Assembly (NCBI GenBank): GCA_009760855.2
Contig: WPIO01000137.1
Span: forward strand, 62,001 to 126,000
Length of the DNA: 64,000 nt
DNA from: Cristatella mucedo
Taxonomy: Eukaryota > Bryozoa > Phylactolaemata > Cristatellidae
Direction: 5' to 3'
Below are positions 35,240 to 48,215 of the stretch, in pieces. A program made the position numbers and the translations under genes. Numbering within the stretch: position 1 is the first letter of the stretch; every line of letters starts with the position of its first letter. The notes beneath the pieces are model-generated. The model worked only from the letters and a program-made list of their open reading frames with translations. It ran no database searches and had not been told where the DNA came from.

Positions 35240-35780
35240 TGTGCACGCCCTTGAGATCTTAACCTCTGCCTAGTTGCTTTAAATTTGGCCTCAGGCCTCT
35301 AATAAAAAACGTCTGCTGCAAAAGTCGAGTAAATTACTCATGGAGCATAGCTGGTGTGATATTTAAAGTCAAGCCAAATGTCCTCCTGTTGTTTATAGTG
35401 TTTGCTTCGTATACGTGAATACCTTAGTTTACCTCCTTAACCATGCTACAGTGTTGCACAAGCCACTATCACTGTGTAGTTTATCTCAATTCCTTACACA
35501 TTTAGAGTGGTTAAAGCAGGTTTAGTTATTTTGTGATTGCTTATGTATGTCTTTTTTCAAACATAATCTTTAAATTTATGCGAACGAATAATTCAAATGT
35601 GATTATGTTAGTAGTTGTACTATTTCATCCGCTTTGAACATGAGCTCCTTGATGGAAAGACTGTGGCTTATCCTTTACAGACGTTCTTTATTGCTACAGG
35701 TGTGCGTATCACTTTATCTTCGCTCCATAAAATGATTACCAATGCTATTGTTTGCAAATAAGTAAATTTTGAACTACGCA
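35240..35780. other. Intronic stretch, no gene recognised
   Basis: No exon or repeat family recognised between the solo LTR and LINE-A. Confidence 0.5.
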
Positions 35781-35784
35781 GGTG

Positions 35785-37962
35785 TACTGAGCGAAAGCTT
35801 GAAAACGCATACAAAAGATCTGGAGAGACTGTCCATCGAACGGCATAATTAAGAAGGCGACAGTAGGTTGCATCAATCGATTCTAGCAAAGGCCAAGTCT
35901 TGCTTCTATAGAAACATTGTTGAATCGCAGATGCACAATCCAAAAATGCTTATGCCGACGGTAAACCATCACCTCAACCACTTCCAGGTTAGCTCTTTAT
36001 CTGATGTTCCTTGTGATGATCTAGCCAATCGCTTCTCTCGATTGTTTGTGCAGAATATAGACAAGATCATGGAATCCCTCCCTGCGATGACGACATCTCC
36101 ACTAGAATGCTGTTCCCCGATTCTTGGCTGCACCTCAATGTCTACATTTAAGAAGGTCACTAGTGATCTAGTCCTGAAGTTCGTATCTCAATCAAAAAGG
36201 ACGACTCTTCTGGACCATTTTCCCACTGCCCAGCTCCTACGATGCATTGATCTGCTGCTGCCATGCATAACTAACATAATTAATATGTCATTAGCCTCAG
36301 GTCATGTCCCAGAACCTTTCAAAAAAGTTGTAGTCAGGCCACTTCTCAAGGAAGCTACACTTGACCAAGAGAACTTGAGCAACTACCGCCCAGTTTCCCT
36401 TCTACCATTCCTATCAAAGACACTCGAACGGGTCGTGGCGGACCAGCTGAACTCGTATATCGAAACCCAAACCTTGCTAGAAAGTTCCAGTCTGGCTTTA
36501 GAGCTAATCACTCCACAGAGTCAGCATTGCTTCGGGTATACAACGACCTACTTAGGAATGCAGACATGTGTAGAGTGTCTCTGCTTATTTTGCTTGATCT
36601 TTCGGCAGTTTTGATACCATCGATCACAAAGTTATTCTAGAGCGCCTCTCATCTTGCCTGGGCATCACTGGCACTGCTCTGCAGTGGTTCAGGTACTATC
36701 TCAGTGGGAGACTCCAGAATATTGACGTGAATGGACAAAGATCGTCTGAAGTACCTCTGAAATATGGAGTACCTCAGGGCTCAGTGCTAGGTCCGCTTCT
36801 TTTCAGGGTTTATACTCTGCCTCTTGCTGATGTGATTGCCAAGCACAATCTAGGCTTTCACTTCTATGCGGATGACACTCAGTTGTACCTTTGCTTTGAT
36901 CCCTCCCAGCCTTCGAGCACCTCAAATTCTCTCAACTCACTTGCTGCATGCATTGATGACATCCGCACATGGATGGCAGCAAATTTTCTAAAACTTAACG
37001 ACGATAAAACTAACTTACTAGTTATGGGCAAACCCAGTGTGACCCAGAGATTGGAAAGGCTGACTCTCAAAATTGGCTCTGCCAGCATATCTCCTGTCGA
37101 ATCAGCTCGGAATCTAGGTGTTATATTCCAAAGCGACCTCTCGTTAGACGACCATATCAGCTCCTGAGTCAAATCCGCCTATTTTCAGCTTCATAACATT
37201 GCTAAAATCCGGGCTTGTTTAGATAAAGATACCACGTCCAAGTTAGTTCATGCATTCGTGACATCCCGTCTCGACTTCTGCAACTCACTGCTTACTGGCC
37301 TACCAGCATGTGCGATCAGGCGATTGCAGCTTGTGCAAAACTCTGCAGCTAGGCTTGTCTTTCGTGAGCCTCGCAGTTGCCATATTACTCCACTTCTCGC
37401 CGACCTGCACTGGCTACCAGTCAAGCAACGGATTGACTTCAAGGTTTTGTCGCTCACTTTTAGGTCCCTTCATTCTATTGCTCCAGCATATCTGTCAGAT
37501 ATACTACCCCATCAGGCCAAGCATCGTACCTCCCGCTTCTCGAAATCCAACAGTCTAGAAATACCTCATACAAACCCTACATCCTGTGGAGACCGTGCAT
37601 TTAGTTCATATGCCCCCAAAGCCTGGAACTCCCTCCCGATCTGCGTCAATACATCCCCTGACCTGACCACATTTAAAAGGAACCTAAAAACACACCTATT
37701 TAGGACAGCATTTAGTGGGTCCCTGTGATTCGTCTTTGACGTTCTTATGCGTGCTGACACTGTGCATGCTGCAACTAACCACATATGCATGCTGACCCTG
37801 TGCAGGTCACCCCTAACCGTATTATTCATCTCGTTTGTTTTTCAAGCATGATTTTACTTACCATTCAATTGCCTTTCACTTTACAGCAAATGTAAAGCGC
37901 CTAGAGAGAGATTGAGTTCTCTGAGGGCGCTTTATCAAGTGAACTATTATTATTAATTATTA
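35785..37962 (+). mobile_element. LINE-A, long copy with reverse transcriptase
   Basis: It holds the C-terminal two thirds of LINE-A ORF2. An open frame at 35868-36470 covers the linker and RT start ([20 protein letters not shown]). After two frameshifts (near 36470 and 36605) it continues with the FDTIDH region, VPQGSVLGPLLF (about 36770) and FHFYADDTQLYLCF (about 36858). It passes one in-frame TGA near 37165 and ends with NSLPICVNTSPDLTTFKRNL. The 3' UTR and (ATT)n follow. YADD and the overall layout fit the L2 group. The 5' truncation removes the endonuclease. This is among the best preserved copies. Confidence 0.92.
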
Positions 37963-38865
37963 TAAAATTGGCTCGGCCAGCATATCGCCAGTTGAATCAG
38001 CTTGAAAACTATGTATTATATTCCAAAGTTACCCTTCGTAAGACGACCGTATCAGCTACACAGCCGTATCTACCTTTTTTCAGCTTCATAACATTGCTAA
38101 AATTCGGGCTTGTCTACATAAGAATACCACATCTTATTTGGTCCATGCATTCGTGACATCCCTTCTCGACTTTTGCAACTCACTGCTTACTGGCCTACCA
38201 GCATGTGCGATCAGGCGATTGCAGCTGGTGCATAACTCTGCAGGTAGGCTTGTCTGTCGTGAGCTTCACAGTTGCCACATTACCCCACTTCTCGCCGACC
38301 AGCACTGGCCATCAGTCAAGCAATGGATTTACTTCAAGGTTTTGTTGCTCACTTTTAGGTCCCTTCACTCTTTGGCTCCAGCCTATCTCTCAGATATACT
38401 CCCCATCAGGCCAAGCATCGTACCACTTTTTCGGAATCCAACAAACAACAAATAGCCAGTACAAACCTCAAATCGTTTAGAGACCGTGCATTTATTTTGT
38501 ATGCTACTAAAGCCTGGAACTCCCTCTCGACCTGCGTCAGAACATCCCCTTGCCTGACCATTACTAAAAAGAATACAAAACGCACCTATTTAGGACAGCA
38601 TTTAGTGGGTCCCTGTGATTCCTCCTTCACGTGCTTATGCGTGCTGACACTGAGCATGCTGCCACTAACCGCATTTGCATGCTGACCCTGTGCATGTCAC
38701 CCCTAACCATGTTATTCCTTTTGTTTGCTTTTCAAGCTTAATTCTTCTCACAATTCAATTGCATTTCCCTTTGCAGCAATTGTAAAGTGCCTATACAGAG
38801 ATTACGTTCTCTGAGGGCGTGTTATCAAGTGCATTATTATTATTATTATTTATTAACATGTTTAT
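37963..38865 (+). mobile_element. LINE-A 3' copy joined to the tail of the previous copy
   Basis: Directly after the ATT tail of the 35785-37962 copy a second, 5'-truncated LINE-A begins in the thumb region ('aaaattggctcggccagcat'). It runs through the ORF end and 3' UTR to its own (ATT)n tail. Same orientation, no spacer. Confidence 0.92.
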
Positions 38866-38869
38866 ATAA

Positions 38870-39750
38870 CATATTATAATTAAATAGGTGCATGTGTACG
38901 CATATTGATAAGTATCCATACCTGATGAAAGACCACTCATGTCGTTAACAAGGTCGTAACCTACATGACGCACAAGCAATTGTCTGCTTTCCGTGTGCAG
39001 TTGTTCGACAACGGCCTTCTATCTTGCAAAGAAAAGTTTTTCTAAAAATTTTAAAATTTCAAGAGATCAGTAATATGTTGCAACGAGAGGGAAATATATG
39101 TGGAGAAGGTTCCAATAACGTTAAGCTTGTGTAGCAGCTATTAAATTGGGCTATCCCATGTTTCAGTCTGGGTCCATCGGAGCTAAGATTTTGGCAGCCC
39201 TCTCAATCGTGACCAGCAGACACCTTAAGCCTCAGTATGCAACTTGCATAGCCAGAAGACTAGAGCTGAACTTAAGGCCAATCAGAGATCCATAATTTAT
39301 GTTCTGTCATATTCAGATGACAGACATAAAACTCTTAGGGGCTGATTGATACGTTCATCAGAGTCAGGCATAGACAAATTGGTCATGCCAACCGAGCTGG
39401 CCTGCTCAAACCCTGTCAATTCCTCAGCTGCCTTTGAAGCCGACGAATCTTTGTTCGATTCTAACTCTGACACCAGGCTACGGACTATGACAGAACCACG
39501 ATGGCCTGGTTAGTATGGGGCAGGCCTTTAGCCTCATCGTGTCCTTCCACCTAAAGCAGCATTAAACTTAAGGGTGAAGTAAACATTCTAAAGCTATGGT
39601 CGATAGAAATGTCTCTCCCATTCACATGCATGCGACTGTTCCTAATCATTACAAGGCTCGCATGGATGATGTCTTCGCAGCTTGCCGATCTAATTCACAT
39701 TCCCTACTGAGGACATGGTCAGGTGCTTGAGATGCCTGAATATTTGATTA
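38870..39750. other. Intronic stretch, no gene recognised
   Basis: No repeat family or exon recognised before the D2 signature exon. Confidence 0.5.
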
Positions 39751-39755
39751 TACAG

Positions 39756-39891
39756 GGACGGGGCCAATCAGTGTGGTCTCTTCATGGCTGCTGTCAATGC
39801 TCTGCACAGACTTATGGAGACAAATCAAGTGTGCGTCTTTCATACGGTCGATCTGCTTCGAGCCAGCCGTCGAGAGTTTGTGAGGAGTGAG
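39756..39891 (+). CDS. PTP domain D2, exon (degenerate signature)
   Basis: Acceptor gattatacag, donor GAG|GTACGA, 136 nt, the same length and phases as the D1 exon at 13200-13335. Joined to the previous exon the signature reads VQCRDGANQCGLFMA. Cys is kept, but the His before it and the Arg six residues later are both Gln. CRDG recalls the second domain of CD45-like phosphatases. It continues VFHTVDLLRASRREFVRSE. D2 should not dephosphorylate and probably has a regulatory or docking role; that role is inferred from the family. Confidence 0.95.
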
Positions 39892-39899
39892 GTACGAAG

Positions 39900-41430
39900 C
39901 GTGTTATTCGTGTTATCGTGTGATCTACTGCAGCTGAGCTGAATTTGAAACTCAGACCATGCATGCTCTATTTAGCAGTTTAGCAGACAACACCGGCATC
40001 TTGCCCCAACAATACGGGTTGAGTATAGGAGGCCTCACATTTCCAATTGAAATGCTAGTAGCTTCAAAAAAAACCTCACTGCGTTAGAACCCTTTTGGTT
40101 GTTCAACATGTCAGCAGCTGTGAAGTTCACGAGGTGATCGGTAAAACAGCTCGGGAAAAAGTGATTCCTAAAAATAGCCCCAACAAAGTAGCCCGCTAAA
40201 ACACAGCATAAGACAAACCACCCAGTTACAACAGCTAAGTAAAGTAGATACTGTCGGAGTATCTACAATATAAAGTTAAGTAATATGAAATGAGAGCTTA
40301 GTTTATAAACAAGCAATTGCTGTTAAATTTAATTGTTAAAATTTAATATCTTGGGTAAATCGTTGTTAGGGTTAGAGAAGAAAAAATGTTAATGTGTTGT
40401 AAGATCAATAGGTTTTCATATCATTTGAATCAAAATTGTGGTGAACAGATTTTGTGTTATTCAACTTAGTTAATTCAGACACTCAATTGCATCGTAGTTT
40501 GGAGAAGAGTTTGGAAAGTTTGATCAAGTTGCACTTACTTGATCATAAATGCTTATGTTTGTGGGTTTATTCTTATAAACATTTGATATCGGTCTCATCC
40601 TAGTCCTGCTTCTTTCAAAATTGTGCGATGAGTTCAAGTACACATGGTTAATGGCCATCGATAGTCTATCAAAAGGCTTGGTGACATGAAAAGATTAAAA
40701 TAAAGTTAGCAGCTTACTAACGCAAAAAAGTGTGAAAAGTGTGAAATAGATAGATTAATTTACCAATTAAATAATTCAGAATTACGGTATTAGCACACCT
40801 TAACTACAACTTCCGAATTAAATAAGGAAAGTAAAACCTGTCCTCAGTTGAAATTTCAAAATTTGAGAATGGTATTGGATACAGGCTTTTATTGTACCTT
40901 CGGACACAGTAAAAATACACCTCATCAGCTATTTGTATCATCATCAAATCTATCGAGAACGCTTCAATTGTAAAAGTCTTCAAGGATAAATTTGTATTTT
41001 TTATTTTTCGTGCGACTGCCGTTCCGTTCGTATCTCGGAGTGTTAGGCTGGGCTTTGACGATATGTTTTATTATTAATGAGTAAATGTTTGAATACTATT
41101 CAGCTGTATAAAATGTTTAATCAAAAACCTATTTATTGAAACTATTTTATAATAGTAAAAGAATAAGTTCCTGGCAACATTTTATTGTAATATAATAATT
41201 TTGCCGAAAAATAAATATTCTGAGCGTTTTTTGGCGCTATTTTGTCAATCTCCAGCACATTGGACTATTTCATCGGGATATCTTATAGGGACAATTTTTT
41301 CAGTGGCTATTTTATATCATCACCAACCTGAGATTCTGAAATAACTGCAGTACGGACTTTAAATAGCACGGTTTACACCAGGTTGTGGTTTAGTATTTTT
41401 ACTTTGTCTTAAGAGAGCACCTTTTTCATT
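39900..41430. other. Last intron, nothing recognised
   Basis: AT-rich; no repeat family or exon recognised. Confidence 0.5.
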
Positions 41431-41434
41431 GCAG

Positions 41435-41506
41435 GCCCAATATCGATTCATCTACCAAGTACTTCAAGCATACGTTGACGCAGGAACAATCCATGCTAAT
41501 GCCTAA
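41435..41506 (+). CDS. PTP domain D2, terminal exon with stop
   Basis: Acceptor ttttcattgcag; reads AQYRFIYQVLQAYVDAGTIH then ANA and TAA. This is the final QYxFIYxxL helix of a phosphatase domain, followed by a very short tail. The gene therefore ends 8 residues after the QVLQAYV helix, with no C-terminal extension. An ATTAAA lies near 41880, but I cannot say that it is the poly(A) signal. Confidence 0.95.
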   Translation, partial: AQYRFIYQVLQAYVDAGTIHANA

Positions 41507-43540
41507 AACCTGTTTTCTTACAGACCACAGGATTTAATAGCTGAGTATATGTGCTACTCAACAATCACACATCGATGGCTGGGGCTTTTTTTGTTGAGGC
41601 CACATTCATTACAGCCAATAGCACAAAGACTGTCTGAAATGGCTTATAGGCCGCTTGGTCGCAAATCTTTCTCCTCGGCAAAAGTTACTCGAGCTCTGTT
41701 GAATTTCAAAACTGCAATATGCTGCCCTGTTTCAACCTTCTGAATTGGTACTCCTCTGCATTGCCTGTTTGAATTGCGAACCACTTAATATTTACTGACC
41801 ATGTTGCCTTGCAGTAGACCACTTTTCAGCTCTTGCTTGGCAGTTTCCATTTCTCTCTTCATTAGCTCTCAAGCTCTTGATTAAAATATGGACGCCATGA
41901 AGCGTTTTCTTGTGTAGCAGTGCTACTTAATGTTCACCGTATCCATCGGCGTCAAGTCCTCGTGATGTTTGATCAGTTTCCCAATTTAATTCTTACCTCT
42001 ATTTCTGTAAGACTGTTAGTCTAACCGATTGCAGCCGTCGTGTGCCGAACCCTTCATTTTTTTACCCGACAATATATATCTCTTGTTTTCTTGCTAGTGA
42101 AAGACTTCAAGACCGTGTTCCTGTTGCTTTCAGAGTCGGCAGATTGGATTAGCTGCTGTCTTATGTAATATGAAAATACAATCGGTTTTACAGAAGAACA
42201 AACACTCGATTTCACTGATGGAAATAATTTCGTGCCTATCCCATATCAAGCTTCTACTTACTGTTGTCAATAAGTCTACTTTTGCTACACATTTTTGAGG
42301 GTCAGTCGATGTCATTTATTTAATTTCGCCCATACCTTGATTACATGGATATTTCGGTGTTTGTGTACACAACCACTTCGTCAGTGGTCTCGTTCATAAA
42401 ATACAATTGTGCAATCACAGATCAGGGCAGAATAGCATTCAGTCGTCACCTAGAACTATTCAGGGAAAGCCTGCTTGAGGCCTATACATTGAAAATGGGT
42501 AGAGGGCAAGTAATTAAAAAGCTTAGTTACCAGCTATTTGTGTATGATTATATTTTTTTATCATAAAATCGCTCAAGTGGCTTCTTAAATACAGTCCTTT
42601 GTCCACAAAACTTTTCATTTCTAATGGCACCAGTCATTGCAAAGGCTTTCAAAATGCTACTGCTGCTCACCCCTCGATCTTCGATGATTGGCTAGTCAGT
42701 TGGAAATAGTGTCTCGATACCCGGTGGTAATGTGACCGTGTTGGCACTAGTTGGCACAGGCTAGCCAATTAAGAGCACTAATAACTTAGTGTATTAATGT
42801 GCATTTCTTTAGCTAAAACAGTCAATTTGAAAGCTGCAGAGGTCTAAATATAAGAAGAACTAGCCATGGCATTAAGAATATTGATAGTTTATGAGGAAAG
42901 GTGTTCACCTTTCACGACTAAAGTAGTTGGTTTGAATAATGCATTGGGTAGATTTAATGCCCTTCACTAGTGGTGACGATAGTTGTCCTGGTTTTATAAA
43001 AATTAAAGATTTGAATCAGCCGATATTTTGTTGTTACAGTTGACAACTGACAAGTTCCACGCAGAGACCACGTTATACCAGATCGATGTCCACTACACAA
43101 CCAATTATTACATAATTTATATCCAGTTTATGTAGATTGAGTGCAATTACTAGATAGTTCTCTAGAGCTGAGATACTCCACCTGACAAAGCATTCAAAGT
43201 TTTGCTTGCCCCAATCAAATTAAAGCCTTGCTAGCTCAGCTTTATAAAGTAAACATATTGCATCAAACTGTCGTGGGTGTAGGAAATCGGCACAGTCTCT
43301 TTCTTAGGCACTAACATAATGAACTACACCGAATTTTCAGCTGCCATCTGGGGTGCAACTACTGTAGAAATACTGTCTTCCTCTTAAAACCAGCCACTCA
43401 GCCAACTTCAATTCATCTTCATAAACCTTATCTCATTTGAAATTCTGATCACCAGAGACTTGCTTAGCTTTAGGCAGGTTGGCAGAATTAGCTTCGGCTC
43501 TACCTCAATGGATGTAGATGCAATATATTATATTTAGATC
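41507..43540. other. 3' flank of the phosphatase gene
   Basis: It should contain the 3' UTR and intergenic DNA. No further coding region or repeat family is recognised; ORFs here are short and featureless. Confidence 0.5.
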
Positions 43541-43542
43541 TA

Positions 43543-43682
43543 ATCTGATACGATATTTATATTGCACCCTAAGAGAACCGTCTCTTCATCCAAGTGTTTC
43601 ATGCACTCCGTCGGGCTTGAAACCACTACCAAGGTTCAAAAAGCCCAGTACCCTAACTACGGGTCAAACCAGGTTGCATGAA
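43543..43682 (-). mobile_element. SINE1 copy, diverged
   Basis: On the minus strand: 'cctggtttgacccgtagtta', 'gtggtttcaagcccgacgg' (B box), then 'agagacggttctcttaggg' and 'tgcaatataaatat'. Order and tail match SINE1. Confidence 0.7.
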
Positions 43683-44099
43683 AGGATGTACAAACTGAAG
43701 AACCATGCATGAACCCGACAACAAGAGAGTCAAATCTCATCGCATCGTTGTGCAAGTGAATGTAACTAAGATTAATCCGGCTCATCCCAGGCATACTCCA
43801 GCCAATCCAGAGTGATGTGCCATAAATTTAGTTAGATAGCTCGCCTGATTGCTAGGTTGGGCAACATCTATCAGATCTCTGAGCTGACCATACATTTACT
43901 GGCAGACTTTTGTACTGCCGTGAACCAGTTTATTAACAATATTTAGCATCCAAAGAGAACTTAATCCATATTCAAGCTCAAGACGTCACTGAAATAGGAG
44001 TACTTGCCAAGTGTACAACAGTGCATTCAACCAAGTCAAGCTTGCAAATGCATCCCAAATATCTTTCTTCCATAAGCATTAATGATTACACACGGAGGC

Positions 44100-47000
44100 T
44101 GGCACGGTCACTGTCTGGTCGATCCGTTTAGAAATTTTCACTCTTTCCGCTTAGGTAAGTGAAGCATATCATATAAGGAGCTCAGTCGGATGCAATGCAA
44201 GCACATTCTCTTCTGAACCTCAGTCGTGACTCTTGCGGTTTCGTAACCTAAAACCACAAGAAAGAAAAATTCACTTGAAAAAGCATAAGCTGTGTCGAAC
44301 AAGTAGATTCTTAGCTTATGTTTTGTTGTCTAACCAGGGGATTGTATGACCATCAGTCGAGACATCTATATTTAGCACCATGATAGTTACTTGTCCCGGT
44401 GTTCAAGAGATTTGAAGCTAGTCTAGGAGAACCACTAATTCACCAGAGTCACAACAGCTGGACATGGGAGCTAGGCGTTTTTTGAAACTTATGCAGAGAG
44501 GTTTGCAGAAGCCATCAAAGAGAGCAAACTAAACACGAGCTGTACAAGTGTGTAAGGTAGTTAATGGGCTTCAGATTGGTGAATATGTATGTAATTTTCT
44601 AGCTGTTACATTTAGGACCGTAAACCTGGTGACTGAATTTTCTATTGAATTAAGATTACTGATTTAAAGGCTAAAAACTTTTCGTGAATATTTTACATAA
44701 TTCGTAAAGGGATATCTTTGAACTTTGCTGTGAAAATACGTAATGCTGCTGAGCAACCGTCACCACGCGTTCGGAATTTGAGTGTCCTCTTCAACAGCTG
44801 CTTCAACATTGAATGCAATTTAAAGACAGCTTCTGCAGCTAACCATCACGTCCAATGCCTGTGCAAGAATGGTCACTTTTCCATATGGCGGCTTTTAAAA
44901 ATACAACTAGCTCCTTGTTTATGAGTGGGCTATATCGTTGCCGTTCCATTTTGGCTGGCTACAAAAAACTATCCTTCTAGTGATGAATATTCCTACGAGG
45001 CTAGTATACAAAACCCAGAGATTTAAGCAAGCGTATATATTGCTGAAAGACCTTGAGTGGCTGCCGGTTTATCAACGACTCAGAGTGAAATTCTTAAGCT
45101 GACGCTTGCCCTGCCTGTGGTAGCTCATATAAGTCACTATCGCAATTCTTAAGCAGCGACCTCTACCTTCCTGCTGCAAATTATGGCAAGCGATTTCCAA
45201 TTGTCTTGAACTGCTACTTGCATGTTACTTTCTACATCAAACGTTCTCCGTGTTCAGCTTGCCTATCACTTTCCTTTTGTTCTGTAACATGATGAATGTT
45301 TGCTTCCGAATGCATGAAAAAAAAAGCTGCTTAGGCTTTGAGTGAGCTATGCCCGCCCTTCCAGCAACACCAACATATCTTTGTTGCTTTGGCGAGTTCC
45401 AGAAAGACATGTCGCCCTATATTACTTATCAATGGACCAACATGGCGTTCGTATTTTATCAAAATTCCTCTCGAATAATCCCTTTTGATTTGAGAGCACA
45501 GTCATGGTACTATTGTCTCCTTGACAACAAAAAACAGCATCGTACAGTTGGAGCCCTTCGCGATTTTCTGAAGCTCCAACCTCCTCCCCTGTTTATAATT
45601 CGTCGGCCAACTGTCAAATGCAAGTAGACAGCTTTTTCACAGCATCGAACCAGATCCAGGCTTTGATGTCTGGCTTAACCCGAAATCAGAGCCACATCAC
45701 GGTCACCTTTCATACAGCGGTATTATGGCAAAATATACTGGCTTTATCTTCCCGTGGACAGGTGCAACTTTCTCTGTAATATAGTGTGTTTGTCTCTCAT
45801 GCGGCTCAACCTGAAATCCTAGGTTCAATAGTAGCAGTGCACTCTGAATTGTCAAGGCAGCTGGGCGTACATCTGTACTGGTTGAAACCATTTCGAGATC
45901 ATTCAGCCAGATTTATATTGTTATTTATTTATTTACGATTCCTCAATTGTAACAGTTATGAATTGATCTGCTGCAATCTACATTTGGGGCCTACCATTAT
46001 CAGCCATGGCCACTCTTTAGCCTGTGGGTTTGGATTCTAAACTTGGCATAAACATTTTAGCCTTAGGCCAAAATTAAGATATGCAGACTCGTGGCCGTTG
46101 AAAGCTTTTCACTCACTGTTGGGTCAAATAGACTCGTCTACATTGCCGATACAGACTTCCAATGTTAAAGTTAATGTGCTTTTTCTGGCTGCCATGTTTC
46201 ACTGTTCGAATACTTGCATTTACAGGTGCTGCACATAGGGGTGACCAGCCTCGATGTAAGGTTCAGAGATAACTAAAATTCGTTGCCAACGGCTCAGACA
46301 TGCACAGCTAATTGTGCTGACTTTTGGGCCCAGCCCACTTTAGATGTGGAAGCCCAACAAAGAATTTTTAGTGTAGTCCTAGTCTGTTGCAACTGCTTCA
46401 GTCCTGTGCCGTGTTGACTGGTCTGGCTGCATGCTTAGTCCTTTGGAGTGAAGTACTTACTGGCGGTCGTTGACTGTTTCCCTCGGTGTCCTTGGAAGCT
46501 CACTCTCAGAAAATTGTGTCGTTGTCGTCAGTTGCTCGCGAATTCGTCGGTAGCTACAAATGGCTATCTACTGTCCCTGAGTTTCCACAGTCTGGACACA
46601 TGCTAACATCAGATTGGATAATGCACGCTCCTACTCTCAACAAACTGAAGATATAGCCAAATTTGTTTTTTACCAAACACTTCTGTTGATATATTTTCCT
46701 CGCTGTAAGACTTGCTAGGCAGCTGCTGCTGCAGCCCACAGAATTCGTCGATCGCAGCGTCTATCGATGACAGCTACCAACGGCTATAGCTCCGACTTCT
46801 TTACTCTGGTCTCCCGCTCTGCCTCCGAGTGATTTATATTATTCCTACCCGACTAGTCTTGAATCCCAAGAGACTGCCTTCTTCATGGCACCAACTTGTA
46901 TGCTGCCTCGAACATAGTGTTGCAACAGAATGGGTTCTAGCCATTACAATAAATCAACAAGGAATAATTATAACCAGTCATAATCCGGTAAATTACTTAG

Positions 47001-47280
47001 CTGCAGTTTCAGAGTACGTCTATACAGTGTGGCCATGGCATTTATCGAGCCTGTGCTCTTTGCACATATACCCCTTCCGGTGCCGTTTAAAAAAATCAGC
47101 TTCCTTGGTTTGACATCATTTGACCCAACGGAAACGAGTATTTATTGGTTTAAAAATCAGTTATTACAAACAACGTATTTATATTGTAGTAGAATGTGGG
47201 AAATAAGTTTGATTGCGTTTTGCACATTTTCAAACCAGCGATTCGCTTTTATTTTCACTCGGTAACAATACTGCTTCTCT
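44100..47280 (+). repeat. Diverged 3-kb direct repeat, copy 1 (contains LINE-B fragment)
   Basis: Its blocks recur in the same order at 48216-49255 and 52906-55500: 'taagtgaagcatatcatata', 'cttaagcagcgacctctacc', 'tgagtgagctatgcc', 'actttagatgtggaagccc', 'gtttccacagtctggacaca'. A LINE-B 3' part is included (44715-45430; 'cttcaacagctgcttcaac', thumb region). Beyond it the sequence is not LINE-B and has no recognised genes. It could be an old segmental duplication or two copies of an unrecognised repeat family. Confidence 0.7.
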
Positions 47281-47414
47281 TAGGACCTATAATATACTTG
47301 AGCGACCTCGACATTTTTGATACTGCGACATTGCTGCATATGCCAGCCCAGCAGGGAAGTGCACAACCGGCTAATCTATTTATGCATGTTCAATATTTGC
47401 ATACTTTGTGCATA

Positions 47415-48215
47415 CATCTCGCCTGGGCATCATCCCTTGCCTGCCAGTCAGTGGCACTGCTCTGCAACGGTTCTGGTCCCAAAAGAGTTGCTGCAAGAGA
47501 TTCCCGAGTTTTGATGTGAATGGAAAATATCATCCGAGGCACCTCTGAAAAATGGGTTGATTCAAGGCTCCTTGTTAGGTCCGGCTTGTTTTACGGTTTA
47601 AAGTCTCCCTATAGCCGATACGATTGCCAAGCACAATCTAGGCTTTCACTTCTATGCGGATGACGCTCACTTGTACCTTTGCTTTGATCCCTCCCAGCCT
47701 TCGACCACTTCGAATACTCTTAACTCCCTTGCTGTAGGTATTGATACCATCTCCACATTGATGGCATTAAATTTTCTTAAATAGAATGACGATAAGACTA
47801 TTTCACTAGTTATTTGCCAATTAAGTGCGATTCAAAAATACTGGAGAGGTTAGTGTGCACAATGAGCTCTGCCAGCATATCACCTGCTGAATCTGCAAGA
47901 AACCTAGGTGTCATGTTCCGAGGTAACTGTTCATTAGACGACCACATCAGCTTCACAATCAAGTCTGCTTACTTCCAGCTACTTAACATTGCTAAAATAA
48001 GGACTGGTTTAGATAGGGATACCACAGCTAAGTCGGTCCATTCATTTGTGACATCCTGTTTGGACATCTGTTAATCACTGCTTGCTGGCCTGTTGACTTA
48101 AGCAATCTGATGCTAACAGCTGGTGCCAAACTCTGCAGCTAGGCTTGTCTTTGGTGAGCATCGAAGTTGCCACGTCACACCACATCTCGCCGACCTGCAC
48201 TGGCTACCAGGCCGG
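47415..48215 (+). mobile_element. LINE-A internal fragment
   Basis: It encodes RT in broken frames: 'cagtggcactgctctgcaac', then 'ttcacttctatgcggatgac' (YADD region, about 47645) and the thumb region SASISPAESARNLGV. It stops at 'cctgcactggctaccag' without a 3' UTR, where direct-repeat copy 2 starts. Confidence 0.85.
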
